Position numbers and translations under genes: made by a program. The notes under the pieces are model-generated. The model saw only the letters and a list, made by a program, of their open reading frames with translations, did not search any database and was not told the DNA's origin. Source: Egicoccus sp. AB-alg6-2 (lineage in GTDB: Bacteria; Actinomycetota; Nitriliruptoria; Nitriliruptorales; Nitriliruptoraceae). From it: a stretch of 64,000 nucleotides of DNA. Positions 22,723 to 29,916 of the stretch are shown here, in pieces. Position 1 is the stretch's first letter. Every line of letters begins with the position of its first letter. The stretch covers positions 358,457 to 422,456 of the forward strand of contig NZ_JBGUAY010000006.1 of assembly GCF_041821025.1 (NCBI RefSeq), in the 5' to 3' direction.

Positions 22723-23112
22723 ATGCCAATGACCGACACCTCAAGGTGGCAGGACTTCGGACGTGCCATCACCCTCGCCCGCAACGCCCGCAAATGGAGC
22801 CAGCGACGCCTGGCCGCCGAAGCCGGCGTCTCCCCCACCACCCTCGGAGCCCTCGAACGAGGCGAAACCGACCCCGCCAGCTCCCGAGCCATGCCCGCCA
22901 TCGCCCAGGCGCTCGACTGGCCGGCAGATATCGCCTACCAGCACGCACGCGGCAAGCACGACCCTGCCGCCCTCATCCATCCGCCCCAACCCAAGCCGCG
23001 TACCGACTTCACCAGCAACGAGATCGACCAGCTCGCCGGCGACATCGCCGAACTCGATGAGGAGGACCGCGAAGCAGTCCGCAACCTGGTCCGACGGCTG
23101 CGCAACAGATAG
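22723..23112 (+). CDS. XRE-family phage repressor
   Basis: 129 residues from the ATG at 22723 (a second ATG lies two codons on). The helix-turn-helix occupies residues 12-70 (ITLARNARKWSQRRLAAEAG, then VSPTTLGALERGETDPASSR). The C-terminal part is acidic and helical (NEIDQLAGDIAELDEEDREA) without an obvious protease domain, so self-cleavage of the LexA type is unlikely. It is the first gene of a rightward three-gene lysogeny operon; the next gene encodes a metalloprotease that may cleave it, as ImmA cleaves ImmR of ICEBs1. Confidence 0.82.
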   Translation: MPMTDTSRWQDFGRAITLARNARKWSQRRLAAEAGVSPTTLGALERGETDPASSRAMPAIAQALDWPADIAYQHARGKHDPAALIHPPQPKPRTDFTSNEIDQLAGDIAELDEEDREAVRNLVRRLRNR

Positions 23113-23161
23113 CGTCACACCCGTCTGGCACGGTCCCGCCCCAGCCGCACGAAGGGGACGC

Positions 23162-23608
23162 ATGGCGTGGGACCCTGCCCGCGAGTTCGAACAGCAACAT
23201 CCTGATGTGCTCGTCGAGTACGTCGACGGGCTGCCGGTCGCCACGGGGGGCGCTGTGCGATACCGGGACCGCCACGGCACGGTTGTACTCATCGACCGTC
23301 GCCTGACCGGTCCAGCACGCCGTGACGCCCTCGCGCACGAACTCGTACATCACCAGCGCGACGGCGGAGCAGCCGGCGGCGAGCACCCACGGTTCCGGCC
23401 AGACCGGATCCGCGAAGAACAACGCGTCGCACGAATCACCGCTGAACGGCTCGTCCCCACGCTCGACCTTCAGCGGTACTGCGACCTGCATGCAGATCTC
23501 GGGCACGGGGTGTGCCCGGACGACGTCGCGCGCGAGTTCGAAGTGACCTGGCCGGTCGCTTGTGACGCGCTCGACAACCTCACCCGATTCGAAAGGGGCA
23601 ACCAGTGA
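23162..23608 (+). CDS. ImmA/IrrE-type metallopeptidase
   Basis: 148 residues from the ATG at 23162. HELVH at residues 59-63 gives the zinc-binding HExxH motif, and Glu85/Glu86 in DRIREEQRVARITAERL could be the third ligand, matching COG2856 peptidases. The segment VVLIDRRLTGPARRDALAHE is typical of the family. Members inactivate phage or conjugative-element repressors, or stress regulators, by site-specific cleavage. It lies 49 bp after the XRE repressor and overlaps the membrane-protein gene by 4 bp, so the repressor is its probable substrate. Confidence 0.83.
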   Translation: MAWDPAREFEQQHPDVLVEYVDGLPVATGGAVRYRDRHGTVVLIDRRLTGPARRDALAHELVHHQRDGGAAGGEHPRFRPDRIREEQRVARITAERLVPTLDLQRYCDLHADLGHGVCPDDVAREFEVTWPVACDALDNLTRFERGNQ

Positions 23609-24501
23609 GCGACCAACCATCCAACCCTCCCCCGCCGCCGGCCGGCGGTGGGCAAGCAACGGAGTCAGCCCAGCCCAGCGCGCCGCCGCCATCCGGTAAG
23701 AAGCCGTGGTGGAAACGGTGGTGGGGCATCGCACTGATCATCTTCGTGGTGCTCATCGTGATCGGAGCTCTCGCCGGCGACCCCGAAGAGCTAGCCGACG
23801 GCACAGCGAGTGCCCCTGAGGAAACCGATAACGATCTGCCCGAGGAAGCGCCCGACCCCGAGGATCCCGAGGAGGTCCAGGAGGAGATCGCGGAGGACGA
23901 CGGGGAACCGACCGAACTCGACCAAGCCGAGCCGGAGCCCGAACCGGAACCCGAGCCAGAGCCAGAGCCGGAGCCCGAACCCGAGCCCGAGCCCGAGATC
24001 GAACCGACCGTCTACGAAGGCTCAGGCGACGACATCGTCGACCTCGAGGTCTCAGACTGGCCACTGGTCGCAACGATCGAACACCAAGGCTCGTCGAACT
24101 TCGCGATCGTCGCCCACGACGACACGGGCGGGCGGGACCTGCTCGTCAACGAGATCGGCAACTACCAGGGAGTCCGGCCGCTCAACTTCACCGGCGATCC
24201 CACCGAACTCGAAATCACCGCAAGCGGCCCATGGACGATCACCGTCACCACGCTGTTCGAACAGCCAACGCTCAGCGAGACCAGTTCGGGGAGCGGAGAC
24301 GAGGTACTGCTCGTCGACACCGGGTCCGGCCGGCTCGCGCTGACGCACTCCGGATCGTCGAACTTCGCCGTGATGGCCTACGGCTCACGCCGGGAGCTGC
24401 TTGTGAACGAGATCGGAAGCTACGAAGGGACCGTGCGTCTTCCCGACTCGTTGGCACTCGAGATCGTGGCTGACGGCAACTGGACTGCAGAAGCCGGCTG
24501 A
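23605..24501 (+). CDS. Single-pass membrane protein with EP-rich stalk and two surface repeats
   Basis: 298 residues in four parts. A short Pro-rich cytoplasmic head (1-40) contains WWKRWW. One transmembrane helix follows (41-58, GIALIIFVVLIVIGALAG). Next is an acidic linker ending in an uninterrupted Glu-Pro tract (about 109-134). Last come two beta-rich repeats (about 150-218 and 240-298) sharing GSSNFA, DLLVNEIGNYQG / ELLVNEIGSYEG and a final Trp. Prediction: repeats outside the membrane on a stiff stalk. It overlaps the protease gene by 4 bp and ends the lysogeny operon. By position it could be a superinfection-exclusion factor or a sensor acting on the protease-repressor pair. Confidence 0.78.
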   Translation: MSDQPSNPPPPPAGGGQATESAQPSAPPPSGKKPWWKRWWGIALIIFVVLIVIGALAGDPEELADGTASAPEETDNDLPEEAPDPEDPEEVQEEIAEDDGEPTELDQAEPEPEPEPEPEPEPEPEPEPEPEIEPTVYEGSGDDIVDLEVSDWPLVATIEHQGSSNFAIVAHDDTGGRDLLVNEIGNYQGVRPLNFTGDPTELEITASGPWTITVTTLFEQPTLSETSSGSGDEVLLVDTGSGRLALTHSGSSNFAVMAYGSRRELLVNEIGSYEGTVRLPDSLALEIVADGNWTAEAG

Positions 24502-24508
24502 TGCCGCT

Positions 24509-24540
24509 CGGGATGGCGGCCTCGCATGGCCGCCATCCCG
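24509..24540. terminator. Bidirectional terminator at the prophage right end
   Basis: Perfect 13-bp arms (24509-24521 and 24528-24540, CGGGATGGCGGCC and its complement) around a 6-base loop, lying 7 bp after the lysogeny operon and just before the broken cpaF. No T-run is present. It would insulate phage and host transcription in both directions. Confidence 0.72.
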
Positions 24541-24580
24541 ACCTAGTGTGCAAGCGTCAACTTCACGCCGGTGAACTTGC
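24541..24580. other. Probable prophage-host junction (attachment site region)
   Basis: Host-like cpaF coding sequence runs leftward as VNIRKFTGV and then ends in KLTLAH and a stop at 24543, where an intact gene should continue into the ATPase core. The recombination core therefore lies in or near these bases. Without the other junction the exact core cannot be defined. Confidence 0.6.
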
Positions 24581-25106
24581 GGATGTTGACCAGCAGGTGG
24601 CCGCCGTTGCCGACGTCACGATGGACGATGTGGAGGCGGGCGCCCGAGTCGAGCTGCGCGTCCTGCAGGCCTTCAGCCGCGTCGAGCTTGCGATGCGACT
24701 GCGAGGCGTCGTCGAGCAGCTTGGTGAGGGTGCGCATGACGTGGTCGTCGTCATGGAAGGCATCGTCGTGGTAGCCCGACACGCCCCGGTGCCGCTTGAC
24801 GAAGATCGCGTCCGGCGCGTTGATCATGATCTCCCAGACGTCGTCGTCGTCGAGGAGCGGTTCGAGCGGCCCGTAGCCGAGCAGGTTCCGTTCGGCCCGC
24901 TCGACGACGAGGTCGGGATCCGGCAGGTCGAAGTCGCGCAGACCGTGCTTGTAGTCCAGTCGCCAGCGCTCCACCTCGTCGGCCACGAGGTCGCGCACCC
25001 GCCTGGTGGCGTCGGTGGCCCCGAGGTCGATGGTCTCGTCCTTGGCGCGACGCAGCACGCGCTGTTCGATCTCGACCAGGGGTGAGGCGACGAGGTGGCC
25101 GGTCAT
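24543..25106 (-). pseudogene. cpaF: cpaF/tadA-type Tad pilus ATPase, 5' fragment cut by the prophage
   Basis: 187 residues from the ATG at 25106 (overlapping the cpaE stop by 4 bp). It includes YGPLEPLLDDDDVWEIMINA, HDDDHVMRTLTKLLDDA and DSGARLHIVHRDVGNGGHLL, the N-terminal domain of secretion ATPases. A full CpaF is about 400-480 residues with Walker A and B in the second half; here the frame ends after VNIRKFTGV with six unrelated residues. The missing half should lie beyond the prophage's left end. The fragment cannot hydrolyse ATP, so Tad pilus assembly should be off while the phage is integrated. Confidence 0.85.
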
Positions 25107-26413
25107 GGGCGCGACTCGTCGGGGAAGAGTCCCAGCCGGCCCGGCACCACCGGCTCGGGTTCGCGTGCGGACGTCGGGGTGGAGGGCGCGGCCCGGTCGA
25201 GCATGGCGTCGACCGCGCGCGCCAGCGTCCCGGGCAGCGGCTGAGGCAGCGGAACGCCGTCGCGAAGGGCCTGGTCCACGCGTCGGACCGGCAGGTGGAG
25301 CGGCGGCGCCAGGGTGGTAGCCGCCTCGCCGGCGGCCGCTTCGAGCAGCGTCGCGACCGCGGTGGTCGCTTCGGCGCGTTGCCGCGGGTTCCGAGGCGCC
25401 CGGTTGAGCACCGGCAGGAGCCGGTCGGCGGCGACGCCGTGGTCGAGCAGGTCGGCGAGCACGCGTACCAGCGCGAAGCAGCCCTTCATCGACCCTTCCC
25501 CCACCACGACGACGACGCCCGCGCGCTCGAGGGCGGCACGGGACATGGCGTGGCGGTCCTCGACGTCGACGGATCCGGTCTCGGCCTCGCCCTCGACGTC
25601 GGGTTCGATGTCGGCCACCACGACGTCGGCGAGCCGGGTGAGGCTGTCGAGCGCGGCCTCGAGCGCGCGCGGGCGCAACGTCACCCAGTGCCGGGCCCGC
25701 CGCAGTCCCAGCAACAACCGGTAGCCACGGACGGGCACCTCGAACGTCTGCGCCCGCACGTCCGCGGGTTCGGGGACGCCGGTCCGGTGGGCCTCGACGA
25801 CCTCCTGGATCCCGGGGACCAGTGCCCGCGCGTCGTGGAGCATGGCCAGATCCGCGGCGCGACAGAGGTCGGCGAGCAACACGTCGCGGCGGCGACCGGG
25901 CGAGGCCTCGGCTGCCAGCCCCTGCGCGAGGGCGATCGCGACGGTCGATGCGCCCGTGCCGCCGGTCCCGGTCACGGCCACCAGGCAACCCGTCGGGTGG
26001 GCCGGGAGCACCGGCGTGGCGGCACGGACCTGCGTCCCCGCGGCGCTGACGGGACGGGACGTCGCCGCGAGCACCTCGAGCAACTCGTCGCGGGAGAACA
26101 TCGGGGCGAGCACGGCGTCGGCGCCCAGACCGCGCCAGTCGCGGTGCGCCTCGACGGTGTCGACGACGAGCACCGCGCAGCCGGAGGCCGCCGCCGTGGC
26201 CACGAGGTCGCGGTCGAGGCCGGGCACGGCCGCGTCGACGAGCAACGCCGAGAACGTGCGGCCGGTGGCCAGGCGCGCCCGGACCTCGTCGGCCGACACG
26301 CATCGCACGAACTCGGCCGGCAGGGCGGCCGAGGTGGCCCACTGCCCCACCGTGCGGAACCAGTCGGCTCGCGCGCGGGCCAGGCCCAACAGGACGTAGC
26401 GCTCGCGCATCAC
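25103..26413 (-). CDS. cpaE: CpaE/TadZ-like pilus-localisation ATPase
   Basis: 436 residues. The N-terminal 140 residues resemble a response-regulator-like domain (FSALLVDAAVPGLDRDLVAT). A deviant Walker A (AVTGTGGTGASTVAIALAQG, near residue 145) opens a ParA/MinD-type domain that includes DVLLADLCRAADLAMLHDA. TadZ/CpaE proteins mark the assembly site of Flp pili. The C-terminal 60 residues are Pro-rich. It overlaps cpaF and cpaB by 4 bp, confirming a single operon. Confidence 0.82.
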   Translation of the reverse strand: MMRERYVLLGLARARADWFRTVGQWATSAALPAEFVRCVSADEVRARLATGRTFSALLVDAAVPGLDRDLVATAAASGCAVLVVDTVEAHRDWRGLGADAVLAPMFSRDELLEVLAATSRPVSAAGTQVRAATPVLPAHPTGCLVAVTGTGGTGASTVAIALAQGLAAEASPGRRRDVLLADLCRAADLAMLHDARALVPGIQEVVEAHRTGVPEPADVRAQTFEVPVRGYRLLLGLRRARHWVTLRPRALEAALDSLTRLADVVVADIEPDVEGEAETGSVDVEDRHAMSRAALERAGVVVVVGEGSMKGCFALVRVLADLLDHGVAADRLLPVLNRAPRNPRQRAEATTAVATLLEAAAGEAATTLAPPLHLPVRRVDQALRDGVPLPQPLPGTLARAVDAMLDRAAPSTPTSAREPEPVVPGRLGLFPDESRP

Positions 26414-27192
26414 GGCTGCCGTCCGTCGGCATCGGCGCGGTCGGGGTCCACGCCCTCGGCGCCGGGGCGGTAGGGCGTGGGCACGTCCCCGGCTGGCCGC
26501 TGCGGTGCTCGCGTCACGACCACGTCCGCCACGGCGACCGCGTGTGCGAGAGCCTGCACCTGCTGCTGATCTCGCAGCGCCACCGTCAGAACCCGTCGGT
26601 CGCTGCCGCCGAACCCGCTGCCGTCGCCGGCGTCGATGGCGACGAGCGGCACCCCGACCACCACGAAGGCCGTGTAGGCGGCGGTCCCACTGCCGTAGGT
26701 CGCCACCACGTCGACCGGTTCGCCGCGGCGAAGTTGTCCTGCCACGGCGTCCGCGGCCGCGATCGGGAACGACATCGCGTAACCGTCGGCGACCCCGCCG
26801 TCGTCGGCGATCACCGTGCGCGTGAGGAGGTCGCCACGGGTGAGCGGCGCGGTCAGGACACGGCCGACGAGCTGTTCACGTTGATCGAGCGTCACGCTGC
26901 GCTCGGCGACCGCGGGCGCGAGCTCCAGCGGGAGGTGGCCGAACAAGACGTCGAGGTTGTCCGCGTCGATCCGGGTGCCCGCATCGAGGTCGCGGCCGGC
27001 GACGAGATAGCGCGTGTCGGGGCCGGCCGTGGCGTGCAGGTGCGCCGCGAACACCCCGACCGCGGCGGCGGCCACCAGCAGGGCGCCGACGACGGCACGC
27101 CCACCGGGCAGTCCGCGCTGGCGACGAACGCGCCGGCGGACCCGGTTCCCGGACGTGGTCGACGGGTGTTCCGCCTCGAGCGTGTCGGCCAT
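26410..27192 (-). CDS. cpaB: CpaB/RcpC-like Flp pilus assembly protein (SAF domain)
   Basis: 260 residues from the ATG at 27192. A basic N-terminus (NRVRRRVRRQRGLPGGRAVV) precedes one transmembrane helix (VGALLVAAAAVGVFAAHLHA). An SAF domain follows (TRYLVAGRDLDAGTRIDADN, then VGRVLTAPLTRGDLLTRTVI) and then the CpaB-type region GQLRRGEPVDVVATYGSG. This protein is thought to help the periplasmic part of the Tad system. It is the first visible gene of the leftward pilus operon; start choice follows the first codon with typical N-terminal sequence. Confidence 0.82.
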   Translation of the reverse strand: MADTLEAEHPSTTSGNRVRRRVRRQRGLPGGRAVVGALLVAAAAVGVFAAHLHATAGPDTRYLVAGRDLDAGTRIDADNLDVLFGHLPLELAPAVAERSVTLDQREQLVGRVLTAPLTRGDLLTRTVIADDGGVADGYAMSFPIAAADAVAGQLRRGEPVDVVATYGSGTAAYTAFVVVGVPLVAIDAGDGSGFGGSDRRVLTVALRDQQQVQALAHAVAVADVVVTRAPQRPAGDVPTPYRPGAEGVDPDRADADGRQP

Positions 27193-27392
27193 CGCGCCCC
27201 CCGTGTTCTGCAGATGCACGCTATGCACTCTCGATACCCCCGACGGGATCCTGCGTCTGTGCGCACAAGAGGTTGCGCAGCCCGCCCGGTTCGTGCTCTG
27301 ACGGGCCTGGAGCCCGTCCACAGGGCCGCGCCACGGGGCAGGCGGAGCGGCCCCGGTGGCTCTACTCTCGGGAAACGGCGAAGGGGTACGAG

Positions 27393-27629
27393 GTGGCGCG
27401 TGACGAGGTCAACTGGTTGAGCACGCGCGAGGCCGCGCGTCAGCTCGGGATCACCACCCGGACCCTGTACCGCCTCATCGACAGCGGCCAGGTCCCGGCC
27501 TACAAGTTCGGGCGCGTGATCCGACTCAAGGAGTCCGAGGTCGACGCCTTCGTCGACCAGGCGCGTATCCAGCCCGGGGCGCTCGAGCACCTGTATGCCG
27601 ACGGCGCGCCCGACGACGAGGAACTGTGA
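27393..27629 (+). CDS. Excisionase-like (MerR/HTH_17) DNA-binding protein
   Basis: 78 residues from the GTG at 27393 with an AAGGGG site. The whole protein is one winged helix: NWLSTREAARQLGITTRTLY, RLIDSGQVPAYKFGRVIRLK, ESEVDAFVDQARI. Despite the family name these are frequently host regulators in actinobacteria rather than phage excisionases. It is divergent from the pilus operon across a 200-bp gap, so it could regulate cpaB-E-F. A link to the neighbouring prophage is not indicated because pilus genes lie in between. Confidence 0.75.
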   Translation: MARDEVNWLSTREAARQLGITTRTLYRLIDSGQVPAYKFGRVIRLKESEVDAFVDQARIQPGALEHLYADGAPDDEEL

Positions 27630-27644
27630 CGCCCGCACCGGTCG

Positions 27645-28211
27645 TCAGCTGATCTGCACGGCGTCGATGGAAGCGGCCGGGAGATAGGCGACCAGGCGTT
27701 CGGGTCCGTCGAGCCGGACGGTCACCACGTCCTCGCCGATCCCCTGCACCTCGCCCCTCAGCGGATCGACGAGGTCACGGACGTACAGCACGACGGTTCC
27801 CCCGGACGCCGCCAGTTCGTCGATGGCGTCGTCGACGGTGGACGTCCCGGGGGCGGGACGATCGCCGGCGGCGGTCGGCGTGTGTCGGCCCGGTTCGACC
27901 CGCGCCGCGCGCACGGCTCCGAGGCGCACGAGCACGCGCCCCCCGCCCGCCAGTGCGAGCGCCACATGGTCACCGCCGAGTCCGACGAGCCGGCCACGCA
28001 GCGAGCGGCCACCTCGGATGGCGAGTGCGACGGGTTCCGCACGCTCGGCGAGATCACGTAGGGTGCCGAGCCAGGTCGCGAGCTCCACGGCGCGGTCGTG
28101 TCGCTCGCGGCGCTCGGCTCGGGCCCGCACCGCGGCGGCGTGGGCCGCGTCGTCGACGAGCCCCACGTAGGGGTCACCGCTGGTGCCGTCGTGCTCGACC
28201 GGCTCGGCCAC
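27645..28211 (-). CDS. Conserved-looking hypothetical protein
   Basis: 188 residues from the GTG at 28211, chosen for the AAAGGA site just upstream; an ATG 13 codons earlier is less well placed. It contains helical AAHAAAVRARAERRERHDRA and a beta-barrel-like segment (ALAIRGGRSLRGRLVGLGGD, VALALAGGGRVLVRLGAVRA) reminiscent of Sm/SH3-type folds, repeated in weaker form at the C-terminus (LYVRDLVDPLRGEVQGIGED). Function unknown. It converges on the HTH gene and follows the LysM gene. Confidence 0.65.
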   Translation of the reverse strand: MAEPVEHDGTSGDPYVGLVDDAAHAAAVRARAERRERHDRAVELATWLGTLRDLAERAEPVALAIRGGRSLRGRLVGLGGDHVALALAGGGRVLVRLGAVRAARVEPGRHTPTAAGDRPAPGTSTVDDAIDELAASGGTVVLYVRDLVDPLRGEVQGIGEDVVTVRLDGPERLVAYLPAASIDAVQIS

Positions 28212-28246
28212 GTGGGTCCTTTCGGGCGCCCGTCCCGGGCGGCAGC

Positions 28247-29071
28247 TCATCGGTCCGTCGCCACGGTTGGCAGCGCGAGCCGTTGGCCCGGAAAGATCAG
28301 GTCGGGGTTGTCCGGGTCGACGAGTCGATCACGGTTGTCGGCGATCAGCCGGTGCCAGTACACCACGACGTCGGCATCCGAGGGCGCCCCACCCGTCACG
28401 GCGCGAAGGCGGTCCGTGGCGATGCTCCAGAACGACTCGCCCGCGACGACCCGGTGTTCGGAGTCGGCCACCACGACCGGCCCGGTCGGCACGCCTGGAT
28501 CGGTCGCCACGGCATCGGTCGGCACGACTGCATCGGTCGCCACGGCATCGGTCGGCACGACTGCATCGGTCGTCAGCTCGTGCTCAGGCGGCAGGGTCAA
28601 CGGGACGGACTCGTCGACCTCGGTTCGCTGCAGCAATTGCAGCGGCACGGGCTCGGCACGGGCGGGTGCCGGGGCCGCTGCTCCGACCATCGCGGTGGCG
28701 AGCGAGAGCCCGACGGCCGACTGCAGGGCCTTTCGCAGGACCGGCACCGTCAGGACGTCCACGACCCGGACGAGGCGTACGGCACCCGACAGCCGGGCCA
28801 GCCCGCCGACGAGCGTCACGGCCAGCAGGTACCAGCCGAGTGCGAGCACGAGCAGCCGCAGGAGCGACATCGTCGCGACCGTCGGATCGGTCGCCGCCAA
28901 CCAGGCGACGAACGCATCCGCGCGCCACGGCGGGGCGGCGAGCACGGCACCGGGCAGGTGGTGGAAGCCGAACACGACACCGGCCAGGACCGCGACCCAG
29001 GCGCTCCAGGCCGACGCACCCGACGCACCCGACGCGCCCGACGCGCCCGACGCCACACGTGCTCGCTGCAT
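28247..29071 (-). CDS. Membrane protein with C-terminal LysM domain
   Basis: 274 residues from the ATG at 29071, preceded by GGAGGAAACG. An Ala/Ser/Gly run (ASGASGASGASGAS) precedes two to three hydrophobic segments (residues 19-115, for example LLRLLVLALGWYLLAVTLVG). A Thr/Asp/Ala/Val/Pro repeat linker is followed by one LysM-like domain (HRVVAGESFWSIATDRLRAV and NPDLIFPGQRLALP). This architecture suggests a peptidoglycan-binding or cell-envelope protein. The repeat linker may vary in length between strains. Confidence 0.72.
   Translation of the reverse strand: MQRARVASGASGASGASGASAWSAWVAVLAGVVFGFHHLPGAVLAAPPWRADAFVAWLAATDPTVATMSLLRLLVLALGWYLLAVTLVGGLARLSGAVRLVRVVDVLTVPVLRKALQSAVGLSLATAMVGAAAPAPARAEPVPLQLLQRTEVDESVPLTLPPEHELTTDAVVPTDAVATDAVVPTDAVATDPGVPTGPVVVADSEHRVVAGESFWSIATDRLRAVTGGAPSDADVVVYWHRLIADNRDRLVDPDNPDLIFPGQRLALPTVATDR
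28498..28573. repeat. 33-bp minisatellite, about 2.3 copies
   Basis: The unit GCATCGGTCGGCACGACTGC then ATCGGTCGCCACG recurs tandemly, encoding the TDAVVPTDAVA repeats in the LysM protein linker. Half-unit repetition (ATCGGTC every 15-18 bases) is visible. It is in frame, so copy-number change would alter linker length without breaking the gene. Confidence 0.75.
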
Positions 29072-29153
29072 CGTTTCCTCCAGGCCGACCGCCCGAAACG
29101 GTAGGCGCGCCCAGCCACCGACTCCCCGCGCGTCCCGTCCGGGCTGTGGACCG

Positions 29154-29480
29154 TCAGAACGCGGCGAGCAGCGCCAACCCGGCCACGGCCAGTCCGACCA
29201 CGACGGCGATGAGGGAGGCGGCCGTCCGCGGCAACCCGCGCGCAGGGCTCGGCGCGTCCAGCCATGCCCGACGACGAGCCCCCCGCAGCGATCCCTCGAC
29301 GAAGGCGGCAAGCGCCATCCCACCGGCGACGACGCCGGCAACGGCGATCACCGCGGCCCCACGCACCGTGGCCAGTCTCGCCATCGCCAGCGCGGCGACG
29401 CACGCGGACAGGCCGGTGCGGGACCAGGCCAGCGCGGTGCGCTCGGCCTGCAGCCCTGGCCGGTCGAAGTCGTCGCTCAT
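29154..29480 (-). CDS. DUF202 small membrane protein (b)
   Basis: 108 residues. LQAERTALAWSRTGLSACVA is the DUF202 signature (ER-x-x-LAW-x-R-T). Three hydrophobic helices follow (ATVRGAAVIAVAGVVAGGMA and TAASLIAVVVGLAVAGLALL among them). Its start overlaps the stop of the sister DUF202 gene by 4 bp. The tandem pair is common in actinobacteria; the function is unknown, possibly a small transporter or channel subunit. Confidence 0.82.
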   Translation of the reverse strand: MSDDFDRPGLQAERTALAWSRTGLSACVAALAMARLATVRGAAVIAVAGVVAGGMALAAFVEGSLRGARRRAWLDAPSPARGLPRTAASLIAVVVGLAVAGLALLAAF

Positions 29481-29854
29481 CGACCCGCGATCAGCAGTCC
29501 CAGGACCCCGAGCAGCGCCAACAGCAGCACCCCGGCGAGGACCACCACCGCACCGATCGCCGACGGCAGCGGTTCACCCCGGCGCATCGCCTGCTCGGCC
29601 CGGGCCCACTGCCGCCAGCCGGTGAGCGCCGTCGCGGCACCCGCCCCGAACGCCACGGCGGCGACCAGGTCGACCAGCCACAGCGGCTCGACGAGTTCGG
29701 CGAGTGCGATGACCGCGATGCCCGCGACGACCAGGCCGAGCGAGGTACGCAGCCACGCCAGCAGCGTGCGCTCGTTGGCGAGACTGAACCTCGGGTCCGG
29801 TTCGCTCCCGGCCCCGTACACCCGCCGCGGCCACCGCCGGTCCTCCACGCCCAC
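29477..29854 (-). CDS. DUF202 small membrane protein (a, YidH-like)
   Basis: 125 residues if started at the GTG at 29854 (VGVEDRRWPRRVYGAGSEPD); nearby GTGs at 29848 and 29881 are alternatives. RFSLANERTLLAWLRTSLGL is the DUF202 core, followed by three membrane helices. Yersinia/E. coli YidH is the best-known relative. It forms a coupled pair with the following gene. Its open frame continues far upstream through purF but without coding character. Confidence 0.78.
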   Translation of the reverse strand: MGVEDRRWPRRVYGAGSEPDPRFSLANERTLLAWLRTSLGLVVAGIAVIALAELVEPLWLVDLVAAVAFGAGAATALTGWRQWARAEQAMRRGEPLPSAIGAVVVLAGVLLLALLGVLGLLIAGR

Positions 29855-29916
29855 CTCGTCGTGTTCGTCGCCGCCCGCCACGCTACCCGCGTCCACCGGC
29901 GGCCCCCCGCCGCCGG

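Larger units (their letters stand above)
1..24550. mobile_element. Siphovirus-type prophage, right-hand portion (left end outside window)
   Basis: Contiguous phage modules are visible: lysogeny genes at the right end, early and replication genes, terminase, portal, scaffold, capsid, connectors, tail tube, tail chaperone and the start of the tape measure. Almost all structural and early genes read leftward with 1-8 bp overlaps. The right boundary is placed where a bidirectional hairpin terminator (24509-24540) is followed by a host cpaF gene broken in mid-domain. The left boundary, lysis genes and integrase are not in the window. The exact right junction is uncertain by a few tens of bases. 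Confidence 0.93.

Noticed and set aside
23931..24000. EP-tract DNA considered as a microsatellite mobile feature
   Set aside because: Codons vary (GAG/GAA, CCG/CCC/CCA), so it is selected protein repeat rather than recent DNA slippage.
24543..26432. A 629-codon minus frame suggesting one fused CpaE-CpaF protein
   Set aside because: Before MTGHLV its sequence is Arg/Gly/Pro scrambled and out of frame with the real CpaE; only the last 187 residues are CpaF.
27393..27629. Excisionase-like gene considered as part of the prophage
   Set aside because: Three host pilus genes separate it from the prophage end, and the HTH_17 family is widely used by host regulators.
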